From Enterovibrio calviensis DSM 14347 (GTDB taxonomy: Bacteria > Pseudomonadota > Gammaproteobacteria > Enterobacterales > Vibrionaceae), in the NCBI RefSeq assembly GCF_000621165.1, contig NZ_JHZA01000007.1, positions 186,001-250,000 on the forward strand: a stretch of 64,000 nt of DNA. Direction: 5' to 3'. The position numbers were made by a program, and so were the translations under genes. The notes below the pieces were generated by a model. That model was not told where the DNA came from, did not search any database, and worked only from the letters and a program-made list of their open reading frames with translations. This document shows, piece by piece, positions 41,490 to 51,597 of this stretch; within the stretch, counting starts at the first letter, position 1; the number at the start of each line of letters is the position of its first letter.

Positions 41490-42015
41490 ATCCAGAGCTA
41501 ATATTCTCTTGTTATTCCAATCAACATATTTCAGATAACCTCGCGATCGTCCTGACCGAATCTGCTTAAGAAGTTGGCTATCTGTTGGATAGTAGAGCAT
41601 ACAGTATGTGATATTTTTTATACGTGACATTTTTGCGTTACCTGTTGCACTTTTTTACAGCCTTTTTTCATTTCTTGACGTTTAGCCCCATTAATCGAAT
41701 AGATAAAAATCGCATCCCCTCGTGCCATGATCTAAATCAATGTATCGATCGTGGCTCGACGGTCTAATGCACCACATATTGTAGTGTTCGTTAGTTTTCT
41801 GCCCATATTTGGTATTTCTTGACGTTCTTCACAATTGTGTGTAAGTCGATTGTTTTAGCGATTAAGCTTTGTTCGATACAGCACCAATACTGTGAATGAC
41901 GTGTTTTGAACATGGTCAGCCTAGCGCCGTTTTTCCGATGTGGTGCCCACCTTGAAATCAAGTTGGCGCAACCATTTCCCCTTGAATTGAAGGGTGATTC
42001 CTTGAGGAGCTATTT
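41490..42015. other. Long divergent regulatory region upstream of nrdDG
   Basis: About 525 bp without a supported gene. It holds the FNR-like box and a possible degenerate NrdR box annotated separately. The rest is AT-rich and unremarkable. Confidence 0.5.
41727..41787 (+). promoter_or_regulatory. FNR-like box and possible NrdR box of nrdDG
   Basis: ATGATCTAAATCAA at 41727-41740 matches the FNR consensus TTGAT-N4-ATCAA except for the first base. CCACATATTGTAGTGT at 41772-41787 keeps the outer CACW/WGTGT halves of an NrdR box but has a poor centre. Anaerobic activation of nrdDG by FNR is known in E. coli. The NrdR call is weak. Confidence 0.6.
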
Positions 42016-44136
42016 GTGAAACCTGTTGTCATCAAACGCGATGGAGCCCGCGTACCTTTTCAGCGCCAACGTATCGAAGATGCAGTGATTCGAGCCGCGC
42101 AAGCAGTAGAAGACATGGATCAAGCTTATGCAGCAGCAGTAGCAGATGGTGTTCTTGCACAAGTGATGCGTAACGATGAAGTGGATATCCATCAAATCCA
42201 AGACGCAGTAGAAAACCACTTGATGGCAGGCCCTTACAAGGCAGTCGCACGTGCTTATATCGAATACCGTCATGACCGTGACAGTGCGCGCGAAAAGAAA
42301 AGCCGTTTAAGCCATGAAATTCGCGGCTTAGTTGAGCAGACGAATTCTGACATTCTCAACGAGAATGCAAACAAAGACAGCAAGGTGATCCCGACTCAGC
42401 GAGATTTGCTAGCAGGGATTGTCGCCAAACACTACGCCAAGCAGTACATGTTGCCGAAGCACGTTGTGCGCGCCCACGATGACGGTGATATTCATTACCA
42501 CGATTTGGACTATGCGCCATTCTTCCCGATGTTCAACTGTATGTTGGTTGATTTGGAAAACATGCTCACCCATGGCTTCAAAATGGGCAATGCGGAAATC
42601 GATACGCCGAAATCTATCCAGACGGCAACCGCTGTAACGGCACAGATCATCGCACAAGTTGCGTCACACATTTACGGTGGCACAACAATAAACCGTATTG
42701 ATGAAGTGCTAGCGCCTTACGTTGAGATCAGTTACGAAAAGCATTTGATGGTTGCTCGCGAGTGGAACATCGCAGATGCAGAAAGCTATGCCGCTGCCCG
42801 TACAGAAAAAGAATGTTATGACGCATTTCAGTCGCTGGAATACGAAGTCAATACACTGCACACAGCGAATGGACAAACCCCGTTTGTCACGTTTGGATTT
42901 GGTCTAGGTGATTCGTGGTCAGCACGTTTGATCCAAAAATCCATTCTGCGCAATCGTATTGAAGGCTTGGGTAAAAACCGTAAAACCGCGGTATTCCCTA
43001 AGTTGGTGTTTAGCGTCAAAGCTGGCTTAAACCTCAAGAATGGCGAGCCTAACTACGACATTAAACAGCTAGCACTAGAGTGCGCGTCGAAGCGCATGTA
43101 TCCAGACATTCTTAACTATGATCGCGTGGTTGAAGTGACGGGATCATTCAAAACGCCAATGGGCTGTCGTAGCTTCTTGTCGGACTATGAAGAGAACGGC
43201 AAGCTGATCCACGAAGGTCGCAACAACATTGGTGTGGTGAGTATTAACCTGCCGCGCATCGCACTCCGTGCCAATGGGAACGAAGAAACGTTCTACTCCA
43301 TGCTTGATGAGGTGCTGGACGTTGCACGCGAAGGGTTGGATTCTCGCATCGATCGCCTTCGCGGTGTGAAAGCCCGTGTTGCACCCATCCTTTATATGGA
43401 AGGGGCGTGTGGTGTGCGTTTGAACCCAGACGATGATGTAAGTGAGATCTTCAAAAATGGTCGCGCTTCGATTTCACTGGGTTATATCGGCATTCACGAA
43501 ACCATCAACGCATTGTACGGTACCGAAGAGCATGTTTATGACTCTGAAGTATTGCGCGAAAAAGCCTTGGATGTGGTTAAGTACCTGAAAGCGAAAACTG
43601 ACAGCTGGAAAGAAGAAACGGGTTACGGTTTCAGCCTTTACAGCACCCCGAGTGAAAACTTGTGCAGTCGCTTCTGTAAAATTGACGCGAAAGAGTTTGG
43701 TGTTGTGGATGGCGTGACTGACAAAGGTTACTACACCAACAGTTTCCACCTAGATGTGGAAAAAGCGGTGAATCCGTACGACAAAATCGACTTTGAAATG
43801 CCATACCCAGAAGTCGCGAATGGCGGATTCATTTGTTACGGCGAATACCCGAACATTCAGCATAACGTTGAAGCGTTAGAAAATGTCTGGGACTACAGCT
43901 ACGAACGCGTGCCTTACTACGGCACCAATACGCCGATCGACGAATGCTATGAATGCGGCTTTACCGGTGAATTTGATTGTTCCAGCAAAGGCTTTGTATG
44001 TCCAAGTTGCGGTAATCACGATTCAACCAAGGTGTCTGTCACTCGTCGCGTTTGCGGTTATTTAGGCAGCCCGGATGCGCGCCCATTCAATGATGGCAAA
44101 CAGGAAGAAGTGCAGCGCCGCGTTAAGCACATGTAA
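42016..44136 (+). CDS. nrdD: Anaerobic ribonucleoside-triphosphate reductase
   Basis: A 706-aa class III ribonucleotide reductase (E. coli 712 aa). It has an N-terminal ATP-cone (about 3-95) and the glycyl-radical barrel. A C-terminal zinc site is formed by CYECGF and CPSCGN, and the radical Gly681 lies in RRVCGYLG. It reduces NTPs to dNTPs without oxygen, using formate. Starts at GTG with GAGGAG 6 nt upstream. The activase gene follows 9 bp later, and an FNR-like box lies about 280 bp upstream. Confidence 0.97.
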   Translation: MKPVVIKRDGARVPFQRQRIEDAVIRAAQAVEDMDQAYAAAVADGVLAQVMRNDEVDIHQIQDAVENHLMAGPYKAVARAYIEYRHDRDSAREKKSRLSHEIRGLVEQTNSDILNENANKDSKVIPTQRDLLAGIVAKHYAKQYMLPKHVVRAHDDGDIHYHDLDYAPFFPMFNCMLVDLENMLTHGFKMGNAEIDTPKSIQTATAVTAQIIAQVASHIYGGTTINRIDEVLAPYVEISYEKHLMVAREWNIADAESYAAARTEKECYDAFQSLEYEVNTLHTANGQTPFVTFGFGLGDSWSARLIQKSILRNRIEGLGKNRKTAVFPKLVFSVKAGLNLKNGEPNYDIKQLALECASKRMYPDILNYDRVVEVTGSFKTPMGCRSFLSDYEENGKLIHEGRNNIGVVSINLPRIALRANGNEETFYSMLDEVLDVAREGLDSRIDRLRGVKARVAPILYMEGACGVRLNPDDDVSEIFKNGRASISLGYIGIHETINALYGTEEHVYDSEVLREKALDVVKYLKAKTDSWKEETGYGFSLYSTPSENLCSRFCKIDAKEFGVVDGVTDKGYYTNSFHLDVEKAVNPYDKIDFEMPYPEVANGGFICYGEYPNIQHNVEALENVWDYSYERVPYYGTNTPIDECYECGFTGEFDCSSKGFVCPSCGNHDSTKVSVTRRVCGYLGSPDARPFNDGKQEEVQRRVKHM

Positions 44137-44145
44137 GGTTTGAAC

Positions 44146-44613
44146 ATGAATTTCCATCAGTATTATCCGGTTGACGTTGTTAATGGCGAAGGCACACGCT
44201 GCACCTTGTTTGTTGCTGGGTGTGAGCATCAATGCCGTGGCTGCTACAACCAAAGCACCTGGTCATTAACCTCGGGTCAGGTTTTCGATAAGCAGATGGA
44301 AGATCGTGTGATTGCCGATCTCAATGATACGCGTATCAAGCGCCGTGGTTTGTCATTAAGCGGGGGTGATCCATTGCACCCCGCGAATGTTCAAGCTGTG
44401 TTGGCATTGGTGAAGCGTGTTCGCCTCGAATGTGAAGGCAAAGACATTTGGTTATGGACAGGCTACGAGTTAGCCAATCTGACCGCCGAACAGCATGAGA
44501 TTGTGTCGCTTATCGATGTTCTCGTGGACGGCAAGTTTGAAAAAGATCTTGCTGATCCATCACTACCTTGGCGGGGCAGCAGCAATCAGGTTATTCACAG
44601 ACTGAGATGCTAA
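44146..44613 (+). CDS. nrdG: Anaerobic ribonucleotide reductase activating enzyme (radical SAM)
   Basis: A 155-aa radical-SAM activase that makes the glycyl radical on NrdD. The [4Fe-4S] motif CEHQCRGC (about 26-33) has the CxxxCxxC spacing. SLSGGDPLHP (about 66-75) binds SAM. The C-terminus DPSLPWRGSSNQVIHRL matches E. coli NrdG (154 aa). ATG 44146 with TAAGGT is preferred to TTG 44140. Confidence 0.96.
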   Translation: MNFHQYYPVDVVNGEGTRCTLFVAGCEHQCRGCYNQSTWSLTSGQVFDKQMEDRVIADLNDTRIKRRGLSLSGGDPLHPANVQAVLALVKRVRLECEGKDIWLWTGYELANLTAEQHEIVSLIDVLVDGKFEKDLADPSLPWRGSSNQVIHRLRC

Positions 44614-44683
44614 TTTCCCATTGAACCTTCGTTGGTTGAGCTTTCACAAAACTTGCCGTTAACGGGTCTCATCCCGCCCACTG

Positions 44684-44712
44684 AGCCCTAGCCATTTCGC
44701 TGGGGCTTTGTC
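44684..44712 (+). terminator. Terminator after nrdG
   Basis: Stem AGCCCTAGC / GCTGGGGCT with a 6-nt loop and a short T-rich tail. Confidence 0.65.
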
Positions 44713-44831
44713 TTATGTGATACAGCCTTCAGCCTCAATTCGAGACAGCACTTTCGTGAAGAAAAATAATTTCCAATTTCTTTCGTCTTTTTTGCGTCTT
44801 CTCCGTCTTATAGGCAAAGAACATAAAAATG

Positions 44832-44855
44832 AACGCTCGAGATAGCTTGAGCGTT
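44832..44855 (+). promoter_or_regulatory. Hairpin in the gshA leader
   Basis: AACGCTCGAG-ATAG-CTTGAGCGTT pairs 9 of 10 positions and ends about 30 bp before the gshA ATG. It has no T tract, so it is more likely an mRNA structure or operator than a terminator. Confidence 0.4.
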
Positions 44856-44885
44856 GTGACTCATTCCTTGCTGTATAAGAACTAA

Positions 44886-46433
44886 ATGAAAATAACATCG
44901 ATAAATACATTGGCAGCGACGCTAGGAGGCATTCGCCGCGGAATCGAAAAGGAAACCGTTCGCACCACCCCAAAAGGGGCAATTTCTCCACATTCCCACC
45001 CAGAGTCGCTGGGTTCAGCATTGATGCATCCGTTTATCACCACTGACTTTGCTGAAGCGCAGTTGGAATTGATCACGCCTGCCTATACGGATAAACACGC
45101 GGTATTTTCACATTTGGCGTCACTCCACCATTTCGTGGCGGGAAACTTGGCGAATCAAGACATGCTGTGGGCGGGAAGTTTACCGCCGGTTTTGCCAGAA
45201 GAAGAGGCGATTGAGATTGCGAACTATGGCACCTCCAATGCTGCACAAATGAAAATGCGTTATCGCCAAGGTTTAGCGAATCGTTATGGCAAAAGAATGC
45301 AGACCATTTCAGGTATTCACTACAACTTCTCATTGCCTGACAACTTCTGGACGATCCTACACGCACAAGCGCAAAGCCCTTTGTCATTGGCGGACTTTAT
45401 TTCAGAGCGCTATTTCCACCTGATCCGCAATGCCATGCGCCATGGTTGGATTGTGGCGTATCTCTTTGGCGCATCACCCGCATTAGACAAAAGCTATGTG
45501 GCGGGCCGTGAGCAAGATTTAGATGCGTTGGAGGCATTGGACTCCGAAACGCTTTACATGCCTTGGGCGACATCATTGCGTCTTAGTCGTTTTGGTTACA
45601 CCAACAGTGAACAGTCGCAATATCCTATTAGCTACAACGACAAAAACACCTACCTCCAAGGGGTGTCTGCGCTGTTGGCTAAGCCGAGTGAGAAATATCT
45701 GTCGATTGAAGAAGGGCAGCAACTCAATGCGGCGATCTTGCAGTTGGAAGCGGAGCTTTATGGGGCAATTCGCCCGAAAGTAGTGGCGAAAGACATGCGC
45801 CCCTTGGAAGCACTTTGTCGCAAGGGCGTTGAATATGTCGAACTTCGCACCGTCGACAATAACCCGTATTTACCTCTCGGGATCAATGAAACACAAAGTC
45901 ATTTCTTGGATATGTTTTTGACGTACTGTGCTTTAACGCCGAGCCCATCGCTCACGGTGGAAGAGCAATCAGTGATTAAGTCACGCATGGAGAGCGTCGC
46001 GACCATGGGACGTAAACCGAACTTGATGCTGCCGACGCTGACAGGTGACCATTCATTGGTTGAGTTAGGGACGAAATTGTTGGCGGAGATGGCAGACGTC
46101 GCTTCGTTGTTCGACCGTGCGTTTGATACCCATGAGTATTCGCAAAGTCTGATGCTCGAAAATCAGAAATTGCATGATCCTGCATTGACGCCATCCGCAA
46201 TGATGGTCGCAGATATGCAGCAAGGAGGCATCGGTTACACCGCTCTCGTAACCACCTTGTCTCAAGCTCATATGCAAACTCACCGAGAGTTCTCAGTAGA
46301 GCCCGATCTTCACGACCAACTGACCGCCATGGTGCCAAGTTCGTTACGCGAACAGCAAGTGCTAGAGGCAGAACAACCCGTGTCGTTTGAAGATTTCCTC
46401 AGCAAGAAAAACGCCATCACCTGCGACTGCTAA
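44886..46433 (+). CDS. gshA: Glutamate-cysteine ligase
   Basis: A 515-aa proteobacterial-type GshA (E. coli 518 aa), first step of glutathione synthesis. The active-site start RRGIEKETVRTTPKG (about 19-33), ITTDFAEAQLELITP (about 57-71) and VEYVELRTVDNNPY are diagnostic. It opens a run of four closely packed genes (gaps of 16 bp, an 8-bp overlap, and 25 bp) ending with a glutathione synthetase of a different origin. No clear ribosome site precedes ATG 44886. Confidence 0.95.
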   Translation: MKITSINTLAATLGGIRRGIEKETVRTTPKGAISPHSHPESLGSALMHPFITTDFAEAQLELITPAYTDKHAVFSHLASLHHFVAGNLANQDMLWAGSLPPVLPEEEAIEIANYGTSNAAQMKMRYRQGLANRYGKRMQTISGIHYNFSLPDNFWTILHAQAQSPLSLADFISERYFHLIRNAMRHGWIVAYLFGASPALDKSYVAGREQDLDALEALDSETLYMPWATSLRLSRFGYTNSEQSQYPISYNDKNTYLQGVSALLAKPSEKYLSIEEGQQLNAAILQLEAELYGAIRPKVVAKDMRPLEALCRKGVEYVELRTVDNNPYLPLGINETQSHFLDMFLTYCALTPSPSLTVEEQSVIKSRMESVATMGRKPNLMLPTLTGDHSLVELGTKLLAEMADVASLFDRAFDTHEYSQSLMLENQKLHDPALTPSAMMVADMQQGGIGYTALVTTLSQAHMQTHREFSVEPDLHDQLTAMVPSSLREQQVLEAEQPVSFEDFLSKKNAITCDC

Positions 46434-46449
46434 TACGAGACAACACTTC

Positions 46450-48267
46450 ATGGAATTAATCTGGAAAATGCGCGGGTACATGCGACTGTGTACCCGACGC
46501 TATCTTATCGCCTTCGTTGCGTTACAAACGGTTGCGCTGTTGAATCTGGCGCCGCCTTGGCTGATTGGCCGTATTGTCGATGCAATTAGCACCAACACAC
46601 TGACAGCTGATTTCCTTGGCTTACATTTGGTTGGGATTGTCGTCGCGGCGATCACCATGTATGGGCTTCGTTATGTGTGGAACAGTCAACTGTACGGCGC
46701 AGCGATAGAAATATCCCGCGCGGTGAGAACTGACCTGTTTGCGCACCTAACGCGTTTATCACCGTCGTTTTATCATAAACACAGCACGGGCGATTTAATG
46801 GCGCACGCGACCAATGACCTGAACGCGGTTGAGCAAGCCGCAGGTGATGGCGTGATGACCTTAGTCGACTCGCTGATCGCCGGTTTTACTGTGATTTTCG
46901 GTATGGTTTTTCTTGTGAGTGGTCATCTGACTGCCGTCGCATTACTGCCATTTCCTTTGTTGGTCTACGTGACGCGACGATATGGCGCTGGCATGCAAAA
47001 ACGGTTTGGACGAGCGCAGGGCGCGTTTTCTCTTCTGAATGAAGAAGTGAGGGAGACGGTAGCGGGTATTCGGGCAGTACGGTCACATGGTATTAATCAA
47101 CGCCAGCAAGCTCGGTTCGCAGATAACTTAGAAGAAACGCTGGATGCCAATATAGAAGTGGCGAAAGTGGATGCGTTATTTGGCCCAACCATTCAATTGA
47201 TCTACGGCTCATCGTTTGTGATCACCTTAGTGTACGGCGCATGGATGATTAACACCGGTGCACTCTCCGTGGGTTTGTTTACCAGCTTTACTTTGTACCT
47301 TGCCCAATTGCTGGGGCCTTTCCTGCAATTTGGCTGGCAGTTCAATGTGTTCCAGCGAGGCAATACGTCTTGGAAACGTCTTGAAACGGTCTTTAAGCAA
47401 CAACCAGATGTTGTGGAAGGGACAAAAGAGGTTCCCGCGAATACGCCCCTAACGTTAGACGTTGATATCCGTGAATTTGCGTACCCATCTTCGACGCACA
47501 ATGTGCTTGAGAACGTTCACTTCAACCTCAATCAAGGAGGTTTCATTGGCGTCACTGGGCCAACTGGGGGAGGGAAAAGTTCGCTAATCAGCCTGATTCT
47601 TCGTCAGTTCACGCTGAGCGATAACGCCTCACACCTCGCATTGGCTGGCATTTCGACGGAGGAACTGACCTTTAACGCGTTACGCCAAACAATGGCGTGG
47701 GTACCTCAAAATCCGCAACTGTTTTCAGGAACGATTGCAGACAACATAGCGCTGGGTAACCCTACAGCGACACGCAAAGAAATAGAATTCGTCGCAGAAG
47801 TGGCAGGTATTACTGCCGAAATTAATGCGATGAAAGACGGGTTCGACAGTGAGCTTTCAGAAAATGGATCCAACCTTTCTGGTGGTCAAAGGCAGCGTGT
47901 TGCTTTGGCGCGCGCGTTGTTGACTGGCGCTGACATCTTATTGCTGGATGACCCATTTAGTGCGCTGGACATGCGAACCGAAGCCTTGGTTCGACACAAT
48001 TTGAAAAAACACTTTTCACACAAATCGATGTTGTTGGTGACCCAGCGTTTACCCAATCTTCGTCATGCCGATGACATTCTGGTTCTCGAGCAAGGTCGTG
48101 TTGCAGAACGTGGTAATCATTGCGCATTAATGGAGGCACAAGGCTGGTATGCAAAGGTGTATGAACGACAGGCGCATCACCCACTGCAAGACATAGATGG
48201 GCTAGACGCGCCACAAGTGAGCGGTGACACAGCGAGAAATAATGCCGTGGAGGTCAACCATGCATAA
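46450..48267 (+). CDS. mdlA: ABC half-transporter, MdlA type
   Basis: A 605-aa exporter half with six membrane helices (about 20-300) and an ATPase. Walker A is GPTGGGKSS (370-378), the signature LSGGQ is near 477, and Walker B ends LLLDDP. Asp replaces the catalytic Glu after Walker B, as in E. coli MdlA, so one ATP site of the heterodimer is degenerate. E. coli MdlA resemblance is clear in STGDLMAHATNDLNAVEQAAGDG. ATG 46450 is used. Its 3' end overlaps mdlB by 8 bp. Placed between gshA and a glutathione synthetase, it is a candidate thiol exporter. Confidence 0.88.
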   Translation: MELIWKMRGYMRLCTRRYLIAFVALQTVALLNLAPPWLIGRIVDAISTNTLTADFLGLHLVGIVVAAITMYGLRYVWNSQLYGAAIEISRAVRTDLFAHLTRLSPSFYHKHSTGDLMAHATNDLNAVEQAAGDGVMTLVDSLIAGFTVIFGMVFLVSGHLTAVALLPFPLLVYVTRRYGAGMQKRFGRAQGAFSLLNEEVRETVAGIRAVRSHGINQRQQARFADNLEETLDANIEVAKVDALFGPTIQLIYGSSFVITLVYGAWMINTGALSVGLFTSFTLYLAQLLGPFLQFGWQFNVFQRGNTSWKRLETVFKQQPDVVEGTKEVPANTPLTLDVDIREFAYPSSTHNVLENVHFNLNQGGFIGVTGPTGGGKSSLISLILRQFTLSDNASHLALAGISTEELTFNALRQTMAWVPQNPQLFSGTIADNIALGNPTATRKEIEFVAEVAGITAEINAMKDGFDSELSENGSNLSGGQRQRVALARALLTGADILLLDDPFSALDMRTEALVRHNLKKHFSHKSMLLVTQRLPNLRHADDILVLEQGRVAERGNHCALMEAQGWYAKVYERQAHHPLQDIDGLDAPQVSGDTARNNAVEVNHA

Positions 48268-50089
48268 CAACAAGTCAGGGCAGGAAAACGTACCGCGTGC
48301 CCGGCAGTCTTTCGCGTTTAAGCGACTCATGGGCTATACACGCCCTCATAAACTTCGTTTTGCCGTGGCGTTTGGTTTTTTGTTTGTCGCGGTGGTCGCG
48401 GAAATGGCGATTCCTTGGTTAGCCAAGATCATCATCGATGACGTGATTGTTCCAACCCAGTTTAATTGGCAACACCTGCTGTTACTGAGTGGCGCGGTGT
48501 TGGGCCTATATGTCGTGCAATGTGGCTTCCAGTATTTACAGGCTGTTTCATTTCGCCACGGCGCGCTGCTGGTGGTGAACGATGTCAGAAAGCAATTGTT
48601 CGATCATGTGTTGAAGCTGCCGATTGCTGCATTTGACCGCTCTTCAACAGGGCGGATGGTCTCCTACGTCACCAACGACACCGAGTCTTTGCGAGATTTG
48701 TTCGTCTCAACCTTGCCGACCATCATTCAAGGCAGTTTGCGTATCACGGGCATTTTTATCGCCATTTCTCTGCTGGATTGGCGTTTGATGATGCTGAGTT
48801 TGGTGCTCATCCCAGTGCTGCTATTGACCATGAACGCTTATCGCAAATTGTCTACGCCAGTACTGGATGGCATTCGGGTTCAAATTAGTCATATCAACAA
48901 CCGGATCAGTGAATCGCTACAGGGAATGTCGCTGGTGCAGGCATTTGGTCAGGAAAAAGCGTTTAGAGCGAAATTCAAGCAAGACAACGATGCATGGTTT
49001 GCGTTCAGAGCACGTTCGATTGCTATTGATAGCTTGATGCTTCTGCCTTTTACCCGCTTGATTGGCGCATTTGCCGCGTTAGCCATCGTGGCATGGTTTG
49101 GTATGGCGTCGCTTCAAACCGTGGTTGAAATCGGTACTTTGTATGCGTTTTTGAATTACATCGAGCGTTTCTTTGAACCGTTCCGTCAGCTGTCGATGGA
49201 ATTACGAAAAATGCAGGTGGCATTGGTCTCGTCAGCGCGAGTGTTTGAGCTATTGGATGAGCCGACGGATGAAACGCACAACACGCACCTAGCACCAGTG
49301 ACGTTACCCGCCCACAAAGATATCGAATTTCGTCACGTCAAAATGGCGTATGAAGAGGGCATAAACGCATTGGACGATGTCAGCTTTGTGGCAAAAAGCG
49401 GTGAATTCACGGCAATCGTCGGTCACAGCGGCAGTGGGAAAAGCTCCGTGGCTAACTTGCTGATGCGTTTTTATCAGCATCATCAAGGAGAGGTGTTGAT
49501 CGGTGGCATGCCGATTCAGTCGTTACCAGACGCGCAGGTACGTCAATTGATCGGGCTAGTGTCGCAAGACCCCTATATGTTCTCGGGTTCTCTCAGAGAC
49601 AACATCGATTTATCTGCATCACGTGGTACGGATTCTGATGTTGCCGAGACAGCAGCGGAGGCGGTCAATGCATCGAGCTTTATTACAAGATTGCCAGATG
49701 GATATGACCATCAACCCGGGCATGGCGGTGCATCACTGTCTGTGGGCGAAAAACAGCTGGTTGCATTGGCACGTGTACTCGCACATGGGCCAGAGATTTA
49801 CCTATTGGACGAGGCAACCGCGAATATTGATAGCGAAACCGAAGAAGCCGTAAAAAAGGCATTGTCTGCCATTCAGTATGGACGAACCGTTATTGCTGTC
49901 GCTCATCGCCTTTCAACGATAAGAAATGCCGACCAAATACTGGTAATGAGCAAAGGGAAAATTGTTCAACGTGGCACTCACGATTCGCTTGTGTCTCAGC
50001 CAGGTGAATACCGAGAGCTGGATTTAGCGCAGAAAGAAAAAGAAGAACATGATTCTGAAAATGCCCATCTTGGTCTCGTGATCGCATGA
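48260..50089 (+). CDS. mdlB: ABC half-transporter, MdlB type
   Basis: A 609-aa partner of the preceding half-transporter. Six membrane helices span about 30-310. Walker A is GHSGSGKSS, the signature is the degenerate LSVGEKQ, and Walker B ends LLDEAT with the catalytic Glu. E. coli MdlB likewise has LSVGQ. Together the pair has one canonical and one degenerate site, typical of heterodimeric exporters such as CydDC and TmrAB. ATG 48260 follows GGAGGT and overlaps mdlA, so they are cotranslated. Confidence 0.88.
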   Translation: MHNNKSGQENVPRARQSFAFKRLMGYTRPHKLRFAVAFGFLFVAVVAEMAIPWLAKIIIDDVIVPTQFNWQHLLLLSGAVLGLYVVQCGFQYLQAVSFRHGALLVVNDVRKQLFDHVLKLPIAAFDRSSTGRMVSYVTNDTESLRDLFVSTLPTIIQGSLRITGIFIAISLLDWRLMMLSLVLIPVLLLTMNAYRKLSTPVLDGIRVQISHINNRISESLQGMSLVQAFGQEKAFRAKFKQDNDAWFAFRARSIAIDSLMLLPFTRLIGAFAALAIVAWFGMASLQTVVEIGTLYAFLNYIERFFEPFRQLSMELRKMQVALVSSARVFELLDEPTDETHNTHLAPVTLPAHKDIEFRHVKMAYEEGINALDDVSFVAKSGEFTAIVGHSGSGKSSVANLLMRFYQHHQGEVLIGGMPIQSLPDAQVRQLIGLVSQDPYMFSGSLRDNIDLSASRGTDSDVAETAAEAVNASSFITRLPDGYDHQPGHGGASLSVGEKQLVALARVLAHGPEIYLLDEATANIDSETEEAVKKALSAIQYGRTVIAVAHRLSTIRNADQILVMSKGKIVQRGTHDSLVSQPGEYRELDLAQKEKEEHDSENAHLGLVIA

Positions 50090-50114
50090 CGCATTTTTCA
50101 ATGAAGGTAGTACG

Positions 50115-51575
50115 ATGAAAAATTTGAATATCCCTTTGATTGACAAACAAATTACCGACGAAGCCTTACAGTGGGCGATGATGCACGGTGTGGCGATTAA
50201 AAATGCAGACGGAACGGCGCGCCATTGCCCGTTTAGCGTTGCACCAATGACGATGAAGCGTCGTGTATACGAGCATTTGCTAAAGGTGACCCCGATTCTG
50301 ACCAAGCTGATCAGTGCGGTGTCCGAAGATCATGCATTCCTTAAAGCATCGCTGACCGACATGGCGAAAGCCGATCCGTTTTTCGACCGTTTATTCTGGA
50401 TGCACGAGCAGATCCACGGTACTGAGGAAGCGCCGAAGGCGGCACCTCGTCAGCCTTTACTGCTGATGCGGACGGATTACATGGATGACCGTCAACAAGG
50501 GGCGAAAGTTATCGAGTTTAATGGTATCGCCGCGGGTATGGGACCCTTTGGTCAACGAGCCAATGAGTTGCACGACTTCATGCGTCGCCAATGGCCAAAA
50601 ACGTATCAAGACTGGATTGAATCCCCAACGGCGACACCGGCCGATAACCAATGCTTGGAGCAGCTAGCGAACGCCATTGCGACGTCAGGACAGCAAGTGC
50701 GAGATGCGTTTGGCGAAGAGGGAAAACCCACTTTCCTAATGGTCGTACAAAAAGACGAAGACAATGTGTATGACCAGCACTTGTTGGAAGTGGCATTACA
50801 ATCTCTCGGTATCCGCACAGTTCGTCGCACCTTCCACCAACTGTCGTCGCAATTGTACTCGGGCGATAATCAACGTTTGATGCTAGAAAACGTCGGCGCG
50901 CTAGACGTGGTCTATCTGCGTGCAGGCTATCAGTTTTCGGATTACTTCGCGCCTGAACTGCTTGAACCAAACTGTTGTGCGACACTAAGCCAGATCCGCG
51001 TTTTTATTGAGCAACACAACGTGGCGGTGAACGCGACGGTGAGCCAGCAATTGGCGACCAGCAAGACGATGCAAATGATCCTGACGATGATGAAGACATC
51101 AGCCCTGACAAAGTGGGGACTAACCGAAGAAGAAGCGGTGCTCGTCAACAGCGTCTTGGCCGACATGTTACCCGTGTCTTCGTCGACAATTACATGGTTT
51201 GAAAATGAAGCTGTTAAGCAGGATTGGGTGCTAAAAAACCAAGGAGAGGGTGGAGGGCATTGTATTTTTGGTGAGGACATTAGCGCGAAATTGCATTTGC
51301 TCAATCCAGAAGAATATGACGCATGGGCGTTAATGCAGCGGTTATACCCGCACGAACGTGAGCGTCCGACCCTTGCGGTGCGTAACGGGGTTCAAACCAA
51401 AGTTGATGATTTGGTCAGTGAGATTGGCTTGTTCACTGCATTTTTCAATGGTCAGGCAATGACAGAACACGCGGGTTATGCCGGTTATCTTGTTCGAAGC
51501 AAACCGGCCAAAGAAAACGAAGGTGGCATTCACAGTGGAAAAGGGATACTTGATTCCATTACGCTGATTGACTGA
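50115..51575 (+). CDS. Eukaryotic-type glutathione synthetase
   Basis: A 486-aa ligase that resembles eukaryotic GSS (human 474 aa), not bacterial GshB (about 316 aa). Diagnostic matches are RTDYM (119-123) and EFNGIAAGMG (134-143, eukaryotic EINTISASFGG). Others are the glycine-rich loop KNQGEGGGHCIFGED (374-388, eukaryotic KPQREGGGNN), SEIGLF (435-440) and YLVRSK with NEGGIHSGKGILDS (458-481). It would add Gly to gamma-glutamylcysteine. It lies 25 bp after mdlB in a gshA-led operon, supplying the second biosynthetic step. Confidence 0.87.
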   Translation: MKNLNIPLIDKQITDEALQWAMMHGVAIKNADGTARHCPFSVAPMTMKRRVYEHLLKVTPILTKLISAVSEDHAFLKASLTDMAKADPFFDRLFWMHEQIHGTEEAPKAAPRQPLLLMRTDYMDDRQQGAKVIEFNGIAAGMGPFGQRANELHDFMRRQWPKTYQDWIESPTATPADNQCLEQLANAIATSGQQVRDAFGEEGKPTFLMVVQKDEDNVYDQHLLEVALQSLGIRTVRRTFHQLSSQLYSGDNQRLMLENVGALDVVYLRAGYQFSDYFAPELLEPNCCATLSQIRVFIEQHNVAVNATVSQQLATSKTMQMILTMMKTSALTKWGLTEEEAVLVNSVLADMLPVSSSTITWFENEAVKQDWVLKNQGEGGGHCIFGEDISAKLHLLNPEEYDAWALMQRLYPHERERPTLAVRNGVQTKVDDLVSEIGLFTAFFNGQAMTEHAGYAGYLVRSKPAKENEGGIHSGKGILDSITLID

Positions 51576-51597
51576 TATACTTCCTTCTGAACCACTA

